The translations under genes and the position numbers were made by a program. The notes below the pieces were generated by a model, which was not told the origin of the DNA, did no database searches, and was given only the letters and a program-made list of their open reading frames with translations. 6,192 nucleotides of DNA, taken from assembly GCA_028699735.1 (NCBI GenBank), contig JAQVUB010000169.1, positions 1-6,192 of the forward strand, in the 5' to 3' direction. Positions 1 to 6,192 of this stretch are shown one piece after another (within the stretch, counting starts at the first letter, position 1; each line of letters opens with the position of its first letter). The DNA comes from Lentisphaeria bacterium. GTDB taxonomy: Bacteria > Verrucomicrobiota > Lentisphaeria > Oligosphaerales > Oligosphaeraceae.

Positions 1-774
1 GGCAAATCCGTTTCCGAGCTGATTTTTGTTCATCTTCTGGAAAGCGGGGTTGCCAATCTGGTCGAGCGTGCGGAGCTGGACAAGGCGCTCAATGAGCTGC
101 ATCTGTCCGCAGTTGGTCTGGTCAGTCCTGAGTCACAGTTGAAGCTCGGTCGGCTGATCGGCGCCAAAATCCTGATTACGGGTTCGTTATTTGAAACGGC
201 CGGCAAAAAATATGCGGTTGCCAAACTGATTGGCACGGAAACCAGCCGGGTGCTCGGATGCAGCGTCAGCGGAAAAGGGGATTATCCGGAATTTGCACCG
301 GAACTGGCTGCCAAAATTGTTGCGCTTTTGCAGAAAGACAGCGAAAAACTGCTGCCGAAAAAAACGACATTCTTTTCGGCAGCGGATCGTTTGGCCGAGG
401 TCAAGGGCAAGCAGCGCCGGGTTTTTCTAAAAGTGGATGAAGACCCCGGCTTGGCGGTGCCGGATCCGGCCTCAGAAATCGAGCTGAAAAAGCTGTTGCT
501 GGCTTTAGGTTTTCAGGTGGTTGAGCAGCGATCGGAGGCCGAATTTGCAATTCTTTGTGAGGCACTTGCCAGCAATGCGGGACAGTTTCAGAAATTCAGC
601 AGTGCGGCGGCCCGGGTCGAGTTGTCGGTATTCCGTGTTGAAAACAATGAGCTTCTGGCTGCGGGTGCCAGCAAAGAGACCGTGGCCGGGGCGACTTACA
701 TCATTGCCGCCAAGGATGCCATCGGCCAGGCAACCCTCCGGCTCGCTGCAGATTTGCTCGACTGCCTGAAATAA
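1..774 (+). CDS. CsgG/HfaB-family envelope protein, 5'-truncated by window edge
   Basis: Frame 1 is open from the first base to TAA at 772-774, giving 257 residues; the true start lies upstream. The TTG at 139 is not a credible start because the family pattern begins before it. Window residues 1-63 show the CsgG-like core: a helix, then LVERAEL (20-26), NELHLS (31-36), and LGRLIGAKILITGSL (49-63), matching the usual 'E-R-x-x-L...E...G-A-x-x-x-x-x-G' layout. A second domain follows from about residue 139: a beta strand, PDPASEIELKKLL (154-166), GFQVVEQ, and a final AARVELSVF...LLAAGA...AKDAIGQATLRLAADLL segment, a layout I associate with CsgG-like proteins of diverse bacteria. CsgG relatives act in the periplasm or outer membrane, in secretion or envelope assembly; whether this one forms a channel cannot be judged, as the N-terminus (signal peptide or lipobox) is missing. 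The next gene starts 121 bp downstream on the same strand and also carries CsgG-like domains. Family call is fairly firm, exact role unknown. Confidence 0.8.
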   Translation, partial: GKSVSELIFVHLLESGVANLVERAELDKALNELHLSAVGLVSPESQLKLGRLIGAKILITGSLFETAGKKYAVAKLIGTETSRVLGCSVSGKGDYPEFAPELAAKIVALLQKDSEKLLPKKTTFFSAADRLAEVKGKQRRVFLKVDEDPGLAVPDPASEIELKKLLLALGFQVVEQRSEAEFAILCEALASNAGQFQKFSSAAARVELSVFRVENNELLAAGASKETVAGATYIIAAKDAIGQATLRLAADLLDCLK

Positions 775-816
775 TTTTTTAACAACGAAAAAACACGAAA
801 AGACACGAAAATTTTT
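775..816. repeat. Intergenic decamer repeat, copy 1
   Basis: It begins on the base after the TAA stop of the upstream gene. It consists of a T6 run, three tandem 10-mers (AACAACGAAA, AAACACGAAA, AGACACGAAA) and an ATTTTT tail. It matches the copy at 3975-4016 at 39 of 42 positions without gaps (counted by hand). There is no GC-rich stem, so it is not an intrinsic terminator. Repeats of the ACACGAAAA type are, to my knowledge, common between genes in many environmental bacterial genomes, with no settled function. Possible roles (mobile repeat, transcript-stability element, recombination substrate) are inference. Confidence 0.85.
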
Positions 817-895
817 TTATAGAATTGTTGCTTTGACGGATGGGATTGCAAGCGAATTCGCAGTCAGGTCTGTGGGGCTCTGGAACTTGGTACGA

Positions 896-3800
896 ATGGA
901 TAAAATTCACCGGCAACTTGCAAATTATACCGCTATCGGCATATTCCATGTATTGGCTGTGCTTGTTCTGCAGCTTTGTTCAGGTGTAGTGGCAGCACCA
1001 CAGAAGCTGGCTTTGGCTGGACCCGCTGAGTATGTGGAGCCAGTGCTGGCGCTGCTTTCCGGCACAAGGGAATTCGAACTTTTCGAACGAGAGGAAATTG
1101 CCCGGGTATTACAGGAGCATCAGCTGTCTGCTGGTGGCCTCTCTGGCACTGCTCTGGCGCAATTGTTTCCGCATTGTGATCTGTTTGCGGTCATAACTGA
1201 AAAAAGGGTTGTGGTTTTTCAGGCGAAAACCGGCTTTCGCCTGATTGACAGCGTGCATGATGGCGATGCGGAACTTATTGCCGCCGAAATTCGCCGCAGT
1301 GCCTTGAAAGTGGCTGTTCAGGCACCGCTTTTTCTGGCAACGGTTGCTTTGCGTGATGTAGGGGTGCCGGCACGCCAAGCAGGAAGTCTCGAAGATTTTG
1401 TCACTGGTATCGAGCGAGGCTTGCTTGCCGATCCGCGCATCCAGGTGCTCGAACGCAAACGTCTCGGACTGGTTCATGCGGAACGCGAACTGACTCGTGC
1501 CAATCTGTCTTTGATTCCCTCTGCAATCTTGCTCACTTTTGAATTTGAACCAGTCCAGGACGGAGACCGAATTCGGGTAAAAATCCTGATGCACGATCTG
1601 GCCGGAAATGAAAGCGGACGCGTCGAAACAGCCGATATTTCCCTTGCTGCCGGCGAAATTCAAGGTTGTGTGGAGGAAATTCTGGAAAAAATCGAGATGG
1701 CCAGGCCGTCAGTCAGCCGCAAACAGGAGGCCTTGCGTTTTTTTAAGGAATATGAACAGATGCTGCGGGCTGGAAATGTCGACCGGAAAGCTATCCTGTC
1801 GCGGCTGGAAGCTGTTTTGACTCTTGAACCGATGAATTTGCAATTCCGGAAAGCCGAACTGTATTTTCACAGACAGGGTCTGGTGGACTGTCCGCCAGGT
1901 CAACGCCTTGCCTTGAGCCGGGCGCAATTCCAACGCTGCATGAAAATCCGTGCGGACTTTCCATCGCATCCAGAGGCACTCTGGGATATTAATGAGTTGC
2001 ATGGTTATGCCAGTTTACCGGGGCTTGGGGACCTTTCACCAGAGGATCGGCAGGGGATGCTTGCGCTTTGCAAAGAAGCTCGCCCTTATCTGTTGAAAGA
2101 GCTTGCTTGGAAGCGTCCAAACAAACCGGACACGCCGGGCAGTATCAATGCCATGTCCAATGAGGCGTTGCTGCTGCAGCAGGCTAATCGTCCGCAGGTT
2201 TATTGCGATCATGCTGCCTGGCTGAAGGGACGCCTTGAAGATGCGACAAAGTTCTTGCAGCGGGTGATCGATTTTGCCGCACAAAATCCTGGGCAGGGCG
2301 CTGAAATTGCAAAGAAGAAGCTGGATTGCCCTATTCGTCTGGATGAATGGAAGTATGGCACTGGTACGCTTAGAGTGCGGGAAATCCCGGTAGTGCGCGG
2401 GATTTTTCTGGAATATTTCGCCAGTTGCGGGGATTTTCTTGCCTTGGCGGAGCAGTCTCCCTTTCGTGAGGCAAAGTTGGTGGCGGCCAGCTTGAGGTTT
2501 CAGCACAGGGTGCTCGCCGAAAAAAATTGTTCTTCTGAACAGTTCAAGCGTTTCCTTTTTGAATATTTATCGGCCGTTGACCGGATTGATGCCAGTATCC
2601 TGCAGATGCCCAATGTACCCGGAGACTGGGGGGATGGCGCCAGCAGCATGACCTTTAAAGACTTGCTGGAAGTGCTTGGTCTGAAGCTTGATGCAGCGAA
2701 GTTGCGCGTTGAATGGCAGAAAGCGAACGGGCGGGCGACCGATTGGGGTCTCTTCTATGAGGCCGCGATGGGTGGGGATTATGAAACCATGATCAAATAC
2801 AGCGAGGCGGCACGTCGCTTCAATTATCAACGCCTGACCAAAAACTCGGTGGCAACTCCTCTTAGTATGTGTGTTTGGCAGATTTTTAACCCCGAAAACC
2901 AAAATCGGGATGCAGGGTTGAAAGCCTTGCAGGCACTCAATGCTGATTTTACCGTGGACTATGGGAGATGGTCTGAACGCTACGATCATCACGGTTTGCA
3001 ACTGGATGCAGCGGCGTCGTTTGGTGACGAAATATGGTTGGTCTTCCATTCTTTCGGGGCTGTGCAATTCATCAGCCGCTGGGATGATCCGGAACTCCGC
3101 CTGCCGCTTTCTTTGAAAAATTTCCGTATGCCGGAAGTGCAGTTGCATTCGGACAGTGTTCAGGGCACAGCTGTCGATGAAAATCACATTGTCATTGCCG
3201 AATCAAAGAAGCGGCTTGGTATCTATGACCGCCGGGAAAAAAGCTGGCTTGAAGTGAAGGACTTGCATCCAGTGCCGCTACGCCAGCTTCTTCTGCATCA
3301 TGGCCTGATTTATCTTGCTGCCGGCGGACGCGGACTGGCAGGGGAAAAGGCAATTTTCCTGTATTGCCTGAAGCCCGACGGCAGCGGCCGGCGTATTCTT
3401 GGCAGCAATGTACGCGCTGATAAGCAGAATCTTTTTGACCAGATGCAGAATGCCTCCCTTGAAGGATTGGTTCCGCATGGTGAAAATGAATTGTTGCTGT
3501 CGGTCTCCATCCAGAAAAAAACAGTCATTCTGCGCTATAAAATCCGGGAGGATCTTTTTGAGGAAGTCTGTTCTTTCCCCTTTAGTAGTGCAAAGGGCAG
3601 CCTGTGGAGCCAGGACGGCCGTTATTATTTCTGCGGCTATGGGTTTTCCGGCAGAATCTATCGCTTCGATCCGGACGGCGGCGAAAAGACCTGGCTTTTT
3701 TCACAGTTGAGGAAGCGTTTGAAAACGGATTCTGCTGAAGAGAAGCCGATCATGCTGGATGGCTATTGGGGATTACAGCCGCCGTGCCGCTTCCGCAGCG

Positions 3801-3970
3801 AGAAAGAACTCTGGTATGCGGGAGATAGGAGCGCAGTTATTCTGCTCGACCGTCCGAAAGAGTCGCCCTTTCTTCAGTTGCCAGACTGTTTATATCTCTT
3901 TGACCTTGGTGAAAAAGGCATGCTTTTCCTGAATAAAAGCTCCTGGTTCCTGGTCAAAGCAAAGTTTTAA
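896..3970 (+). CDS. Secreted multidomain protein: two CsgG-like repeats, helical/TPR-like region, C-terminal beta-propeller
   Basis: The chosen ATG at 896 gives 1024 residues. The frame stays open upstream to a TTG at 833, but those 21 extra residues would precede a clear signal peptide (hydrophobic 13-27, likely cleavage near VVA-APQ at 33/34), so ATG is preferred; its Shine-Dalgarno is weak (GGAA at 882-885). Residues 37-140 and 145-270 are two CsgG-like repeats: FELFEREEIARVLQEHQLS in the first, IQVLERKRLGLVHAERELT in the second. The glycine motif of typical CsgG-like cores is replaced by LFPHCDLFAVI and SAILLTFEFEP. Residues 275-690 look alpha-helical and TPR-like near 280-365 (FFKEYEQML, LTLEPMNLQF). 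Residues 697-1024 are beta-rich with W/Y-D-P-D-G-type turns (e.g. IYRFDPDGGEKTW), suggesting about seven propeller blades. No catalytic motif or transmembrane helix beyond the signal is seen, and the signal lacks a lipobox. Likely periplasmic or surface-exposed; function unknown. The gene pair downstream is a split paralogue of it. Confidence 0.85.
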   Translation: MDKIHRQLANYTAIGIFHVLAVLVLQLCSGVVAAPQKLALAGPAEYVEPVLALLSGTREFELFEREEIARVLQEHQLSAGGLSGTALAQLFPHCDLFAVITEKRVVVFQAKTGFRLIDSVHDGDAELIAAEIRRSALKVAVQAPLFLATVALRDVGVPARQAGSLEDFVTGIERGLLADPRIQVLERKRLGLVHAERELTRANLSLIPSAILLTFEFEPVQDGDRIRVKILMHDLAGNESGRVETADISLAAGEIQGCVEEILEKIEMARPSVSRKQEALRFFKEYEQMLRAGNVDRKAILSRLEAVLTLEPMNLQFRKAELYFHRQGLVDCPPGQRLALSRAQFQRCMKIRADFPSHPEALWDINELHGYASLPGLGDLSPEDRQGMLALCKEARPYLLKELAWKRPNKPDTPGSINAMSNEALLLQQANRPQVYCDHAAWLKGRLEDATKFLQRVIDFAAQNPGQGAEIAKKKLDCPIRLDEWKYGTGTLRVREIPVVRGIFLEYFASCGDFLALAEQSPFREAKLVAASLRFQHRVLAEKNCSSEQFKRFLFEYLSAVDRIDASILQMPNVPGDWGDGASSMTFKDLLEVLGLKLDAAKLRVEWQKANGRATDWGLFYEAAMGGDYETMIKYSEAARRFNYQRLTKNSVATPLSMCVWQIFNPENQNRDAGLKALQALNADFTVDYGRWSERYDHHGLQLDAAASFGDEIWLVFHSFGAVQFISRWDDPELRLPLSLKNFRMPEVQLHSDSVQGTAVDENHIVIAESKKRLGIYDRREKSWLEVKDLHPVPLRQLLLHHGLIYLAAGGRGLAGEKAIFLYCLKPDGSGRRILGSNVRADKQNLFDQMQNASLEGLVPHGENELLLSVSIQKKTVILRYKIREDLFEEVCSFPFSSAKGSLWSQDGRYYFCGYGFSGRIYRFDPDGGEKTWLFSQLRKRLKTDSAEEKPIMLDGYWGLQPPCRFRSEKELWYAGDRSAVILLDRPKESPFLQLPDCLYLFDLGEKGMLFLNKSSWFLVKAKF

Positions 3971-3974
3971 CCTG

Positions 3975-4016
3975 TTTTTTAACAACGAAAAGACACAAAA
4001 GGACACGAAAATTTTT
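3975..4016. repeat. Intergenic decamer repeat, copy 2
   Basis: It starts four bases after the TAA stop of the large gene and ends 13 bases before the ATG of the next gene. It has the same build as copy 1: T6, three 10-mers (AACAACGAAA, AGACACAAAA, GGACACGAAA), then ATTTTT. It differs from copy 1 at only three positions, all A/G transitions, although the genes that follow the two copies are much more diverged. Its trailing T tract supplies a TTG in frame with the downstream gene, which can mislead start prediction. It occupies most of the 59-bp gap, so it lies in the 5' leader of the downstream gene if the genes are cotranscribed. Confidence 0.85.
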
Positions 4017-4029
4017 GATAGCACTACAC

Positions 4030-4809
4030 ATGAGACCTTTTCTTTTTCTAGGCATTGTTTTTTCGTCGTATGGCGCGGTTGTCAAATTGGCGCTTGTCGG
4101 TGTTCCGGAGTATGTTGCTTTAGCGACCGCGGAATTGTCGGGGGATGCCGGATTTGAGCTGATCGAACGTGCAGCGATCAGCCAGATTCTGAAGGAGCAT
4201 GTCCTTTCTGAGACTGGAATGTCCGGCACGGAATTATGCAAACTCTTTCCGCATGCTGACATTTTCGCGCTTATCGATGAGAAATCCATGCGCACATTCA
4301 ATGCCAAAAACGGCTTTCTGTTGACTGATATCGAGCATGGCGGAAATGCGCAAAAGATGGTCAGCGACATTCGTCTTGCCAGGGAGAAAACGTCTCGTCC
4401 TGATTCCCTTCTTTTGGGAAAGCTAGCGTATCGCGATATCGGGGTTCCGCGCCGGTTCAAGAAACAGCTTCCGGAAGCGGTGCTGCATGTTGAGAGGCTG
4501 TTGCTGGCTGACCAGCAGATTCAGCTTCTCGAACGTGAACGCTTGGAGACCGTAGCCGCGGAGCGTGCGTTGAGCGGAGTCACCTTTCAGCTGCCAGCCT
4601 CAATGCTTCTGCTTTCCTTTGAATTTGAGCCAGGCGAAAACAGCAGTTTGGTCACTCTCCTTATCCAGGTTCACGATCTCGAACAGAGGAAAGTCGCTGA
4701 ACAGACGATCAACGATATTTTCAAGCATCCTGTCAATATCCGTCAAGGCGTGGAGGCTTTGCGGAAAAAGTTGCTTCAAGTTGCCGCTAAGAAAGGGGAT
4801 CACAAGTAA
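4030..4809 (+). CDS. Secreted protein with two degenerate CsgG-like repeats (stand-alone paralogue of the large protein's N-terminal half)
   Basis: ATG at 4030 gives 259 residues. A TTG at 4015 is in frame but lies inside the intergenic repeat, so ATG is preferred, though no Shine-Dalgarno is visible for it. Residues 2-15 form a short hydrophobic signal peptide (one Arg, then FLFLGIVF), probably cleaved near YGA. Residues 19-85 align without gaps to residues 37-103 of the upstream large protein, with 38 of 67 identical by hand count, sharing KLAL, EYV, LSGT and the LFPH-x-D-x-FA-x-I-x-EK block. A second CsgG-like repeat covers about 129-230: YRDIGVP, IQLLERERLETVAAERALS, then SMLLLSFEFEP, all with direct counterparts in the large protein. 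The protein ends where the large protein continues into its helical region. The stop overlaps the next start (TAATG), implying translational coupling. Presumably periplasmic or envelope-located; the function of this CsgG-like subgroup is not known to me. Confidence 0.85.
   Translation: MRPFLFLGIVFSSYGAVVKLALVGVPEYVALATAELSGDAGFELIERAAISQILKEHVLSETGMSGTELCKLFPHADIFALIDEKSMRTFNAKNGFLLTDIEHGGNAQKMVSDIRLAREKTSRPDSLLLGKLAYRDIGVPRRFKKQLPEAVLHVERLLLADQQIQLLERERLETVAAERALSGVTFQLPASMLLLSFEFEPGENSSLVTLLIQVHDLEQRKVAEQTINDIFKHPVNIRQGVEALRKKLLQVAAKKGDHK
4792..4798 (+). promoter_or_regulatory. Shine-Dalgarno-like site for the overlapping downstream gene
   Basis: AAAGGGG lies 10 bases upstream of the ATG at 4809, inside the 3' end of the preceding gene. 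It is the clearest purine-rich ribosome site in the window, and it supports starting the downstream gene at 4809 by coupled translation. The two other visible starts (896 and 4030) lack a comparable site. Confidence 0.55.
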
Positions 4810-6192
4810 TGAACAGGTTCTTTAGCGTTCTTTTCCTGATATCTTTTGGGCTTTGCGCTGCCGACAAAAAGACCGAGGCGGAGACTTTTTTCCGTGAGTA
4901 TCTCAACGAGTTGTCTCGACTTCAGAAATCGACATACGGTGTTTCGCGTGGCGGATGGGATGAAGCAGGGCAGAAGATTGCCGCTGCGGCAGCGCTCGAC
5001 CCCGATAACTTGCGCTACCGGCATACCCATATGTACCATCAGGCCTGCCTGGTTTACAAAAAAGACTTGCAAAATACGGAAAGAATCGCCATCTACCGGA
5101 AATTCCTTGAAGAGGCCAGAAATTTGCGAAAAACCTGGCCGGATTACCAGAAATCAGCCTATAAAACGATTTTTAACAATCCCCATATTAATCTTTCCCC
5201 CTTCAGGGCGGGGGAATTCCTGAATCGCATGACAGCCGCTGAACGCTCCGAGCTGATCGAAGTTTTTGCGGAGATTCGCGCCCTGGCAGTTAGTGAAGCG
5301 GCTCCCGTGTTTGATTCGGTTGGCGACCGTTTCAAGAACCGCATGGAAATGATTTTTTTCTCAGGTGCTCTGACGAATGCTTTGTATTTTGTGATTGACA
5401 ACCGCACTGCTTTTCAGCTTTCCTTTGATGTCGAAATGGATATTCTCAAGCGGTATGTTCATACATCGCAAGACTTTGTTTGTCAGCAGGACAGTTCCTT
5501 ATTCCGCTTTCCGTATGTAGTCGAACGCAATGGAACAGTCGATTTCCCGGAAACGCTTGCCGTGCTGCAAAAGCTGCTTGCCGACCGTGAATATCAGGAT
5601 CTGCTGCGGCGCATCAATCGCAAAGAATATGATTTGCGTCTGCTGGAGATTCAAGCGATACAGGCTTATGTCAGCTCTGATCTTTCGCCTGATTCGCTCA
5701 AGCGTGTCTGCCGAGACTATTTCAAAAAACTTGAGCAGGTCACTGCCAGTAAGGCCAACGAGAAATACATCTCGTCATACGCCAGTTGCCTGAGAGAGGT
5801 CAGCTTCTGGATTCTGGCCAATGTCGCTCCAAAACACGATTTTCATCCTATTGCCGAGCAAGCGGTGAAGGAGTGTAACGAAAACCAGGTCGCTTCGCTC
5901 AGCGACGAGGAATTTATGCTGGCTTTCAATAAGCAGCTATGGGGTCAGCAGCGCACCATTCCTGATCCTCTCGGGGAACTTCGAGCCCGAGCCAAGAGCC
6001 TGAGCCGGCAAAAAAATCATCTGCTGTTGCGCGAAAATCCACTGGATATAGCCTATACGACCATCGCCACTGCGCTTTACAATACCGATACGGAGGCAGC
6101 GCGTGAAACCATTGAAATCCTGTTTCCTGATTTTGAAATTCGTTTCTACCGTTATTCACAGACCTGTGATAACGGCATTTACAGCTGTGGTC
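4809..6192 (+). CDS. Secreted helical/TPR-like protein, 3'-truncated by window edge (split paralogue of the large protein's C-terminal half)
   Basis: ATG at 4809 overlaps the previous TAA by one base, and the frame stays open for 461 codons to the window end. Residues 1-18 are a clean Sec signal (MNRFF, hydrophobic VLFLISFG, cleavage near LCA-AD); there is no proper lipobox, since Leu rather than Gly/Ala precedes Cys. The mature part is collinear with the upstream large protein: FFREYLNEL (27-35) with FFKEYEQML (282-290); ALDPDNLRYR with TLEPMNLQFR; RIAIYRKFLEEARNLRKTWPD with the 337-356 region; SPDSLKRVCRDYFKKLEQVTAS (292-313) with SSEQFKRFLFEYLSAVDRIDAS; and FPDFEIRFYRYS (439-450) with the segment just before the large protein's propeller. 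The region is mostly helical and TPR-like, without catalytic motifs. By analogy a beta-propeller should follow beyond the window. It is presumably exported together with the CsgG-like protein encoded just upstream and may bind it; its role is otherwise unknown. Confidence 0.85.
   Translation, partial: MNRFFSVLFLISFGLCAADKKTEAETFFREYLNELSRLQKSTYGVSRGGWDEAGQKIAAAAALDPDNLRYRHTHMYHQACLVYKKDLQNTERIAIYRKFLEEARNLRKTWPDYQKSAYKTIFNNPHINLSPFRAGEFLNRMTAAERSELIEVFAEIRALAVSEAAPVFDSVGDRFKNRMEMIFFSGALTNALYFVIDNRTAFQLSFDVEMDILKRYVHTSQDFVCQQDSSLFRFPYVVERNGTVDFPETLAVLQKLLADREYQDLLRRINRKEYDLRLLEIQAIQAYVSSDLSPDSLKRVCRDYFKKLEQVTASKANEKYISSYASCLREVSFWILANVAPKHDFHPIAEQAVKECNENQVASLSDEEFMLAFNKQLWGQQRTIPDPLGELRARAKSLSRQKNHLLLRENPLDIAYTTIATALYNTDTEAARETIEILFPDFEIRFYRYSQTCDNGIYSCG

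Noticed and set aside
727..780. Possible terminator: CAGGCA / TGCCTG inverted repeat followed by T6 after the first gene
   Set aside because: The six-base stem encloses a loop of about 30 bases, lies inside the coding sequence, and the T run belongs to the decamer repeat; not a convincing intrinsic terminator.
818..859. Promoter-like elements (TATAGAAT at 818, TTGACG at 833) upstream of the large gene
   Set aside because: No correctly spaced partner box: the best -10 candidate after TTGACG is GAATTC with 15-base spacing. AT-rich repeat sequence makes chance matches likely.
896..983. Lipoprotein signal around Cys28 of the large protein (and Cys16 of the last gene)
   Set aside because: The residue before Cys is Leu and the -2 residue is Gln or Gly, which does not fit a lipobox; ordinary signal-peptidase I cleavage is more likely.
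2567..3187. Reverse-strand ORF of 206 codons inside the large gene
   Set aside because: Entirely antisense to a gene supported by paralogy along its length; no recognisable domain or independent start signal. The same applies to the antisense ORFs at 1109-1663 and 2036-2506.
3954..4460. Reverse-strand ORF of 168 codons spanning the gene boundary and repeat copy 2
   Set aside because: It runs antisense to the well-supported 4030-4809 gene, and its C-terminal residues (FRVLLCLFVV) are just the reverse translation of the decamer repeat.
4846..5223. Plus-strand ORF of 125 codons overlapping the start of the last gene
   Set aside because: It is an out-of-frame shadow of the 4809 gene, which has a signal peptide, a ribosome site and collinear similarity to the large protein.
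5831..5840. AAAACACGA match resembling the decamer repeat inside the last gene
   Set aside because: A single partial unit within coding sequence with no flanking T/A tracts; expected by chance.

Overview
The window (6192 bp, moderate GC by eye) is read entirely on the + strand and holds four protein genes; the first and last run off the window edges. Sec-type signal peptides on the three genes whose starts are visible, together with CsgG-like domains, suggest a Gram-negative (diderm) bacterium. The style (secreted CsgG-like plus beta-propeller proteins, short ACACGAAAA-type decamer repeats between genes, weak Shine-Dalgarno sites) would fit the Planctomycetes-Verrucomicrobia-Lentisphaerae group, but this is an impression only. 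I see no RNA genes, CRISPR array, insertion sequence, integrase or convincing intrinsic terminator.

Layout: (1) 1-774, the 3' part of a CsgG/HfaB-type envelope protein with the classical CsgG core pattern and a second C-terminal domain. (2) 775-895, an intergenic stretch that opens with a 42-bp decamer repeat. (3) 896-3970, a 1024-residue secreted protein: signal peptide, two degenerate CsgG-like repeats, a long TPR-like helical region, and a C-terminal beta-propeller of roughly seven blades. (4) 3971-4029, a second copy of the decamer repeat (39 of 42 bases identical). (5) 4030-4809, a 259-residue secreted protein that matches only the CsgG-like half of the large protein. (6) 4809-6192, overlapping the previous stop codon by one base (TAATG), a second secreted protein open to the window end that is collinear with the helical half of the large protein and stops at the point where the propeller begins.

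The main observation is that genes 5 and 6 together are a split version of the single large gene 3. One copy is a fusion and the other is two translationally coupled secreted proteins. This is a natural Rosetta-stone argument that the CsgG-like part and the helical/propeller part work as one complex outside the cytoplasm. With the canonical CsgG-like gene upstream, the window looks like a tandemly expanded cell-envelope locus of unknown function. I cannot name a pathway or substrate.
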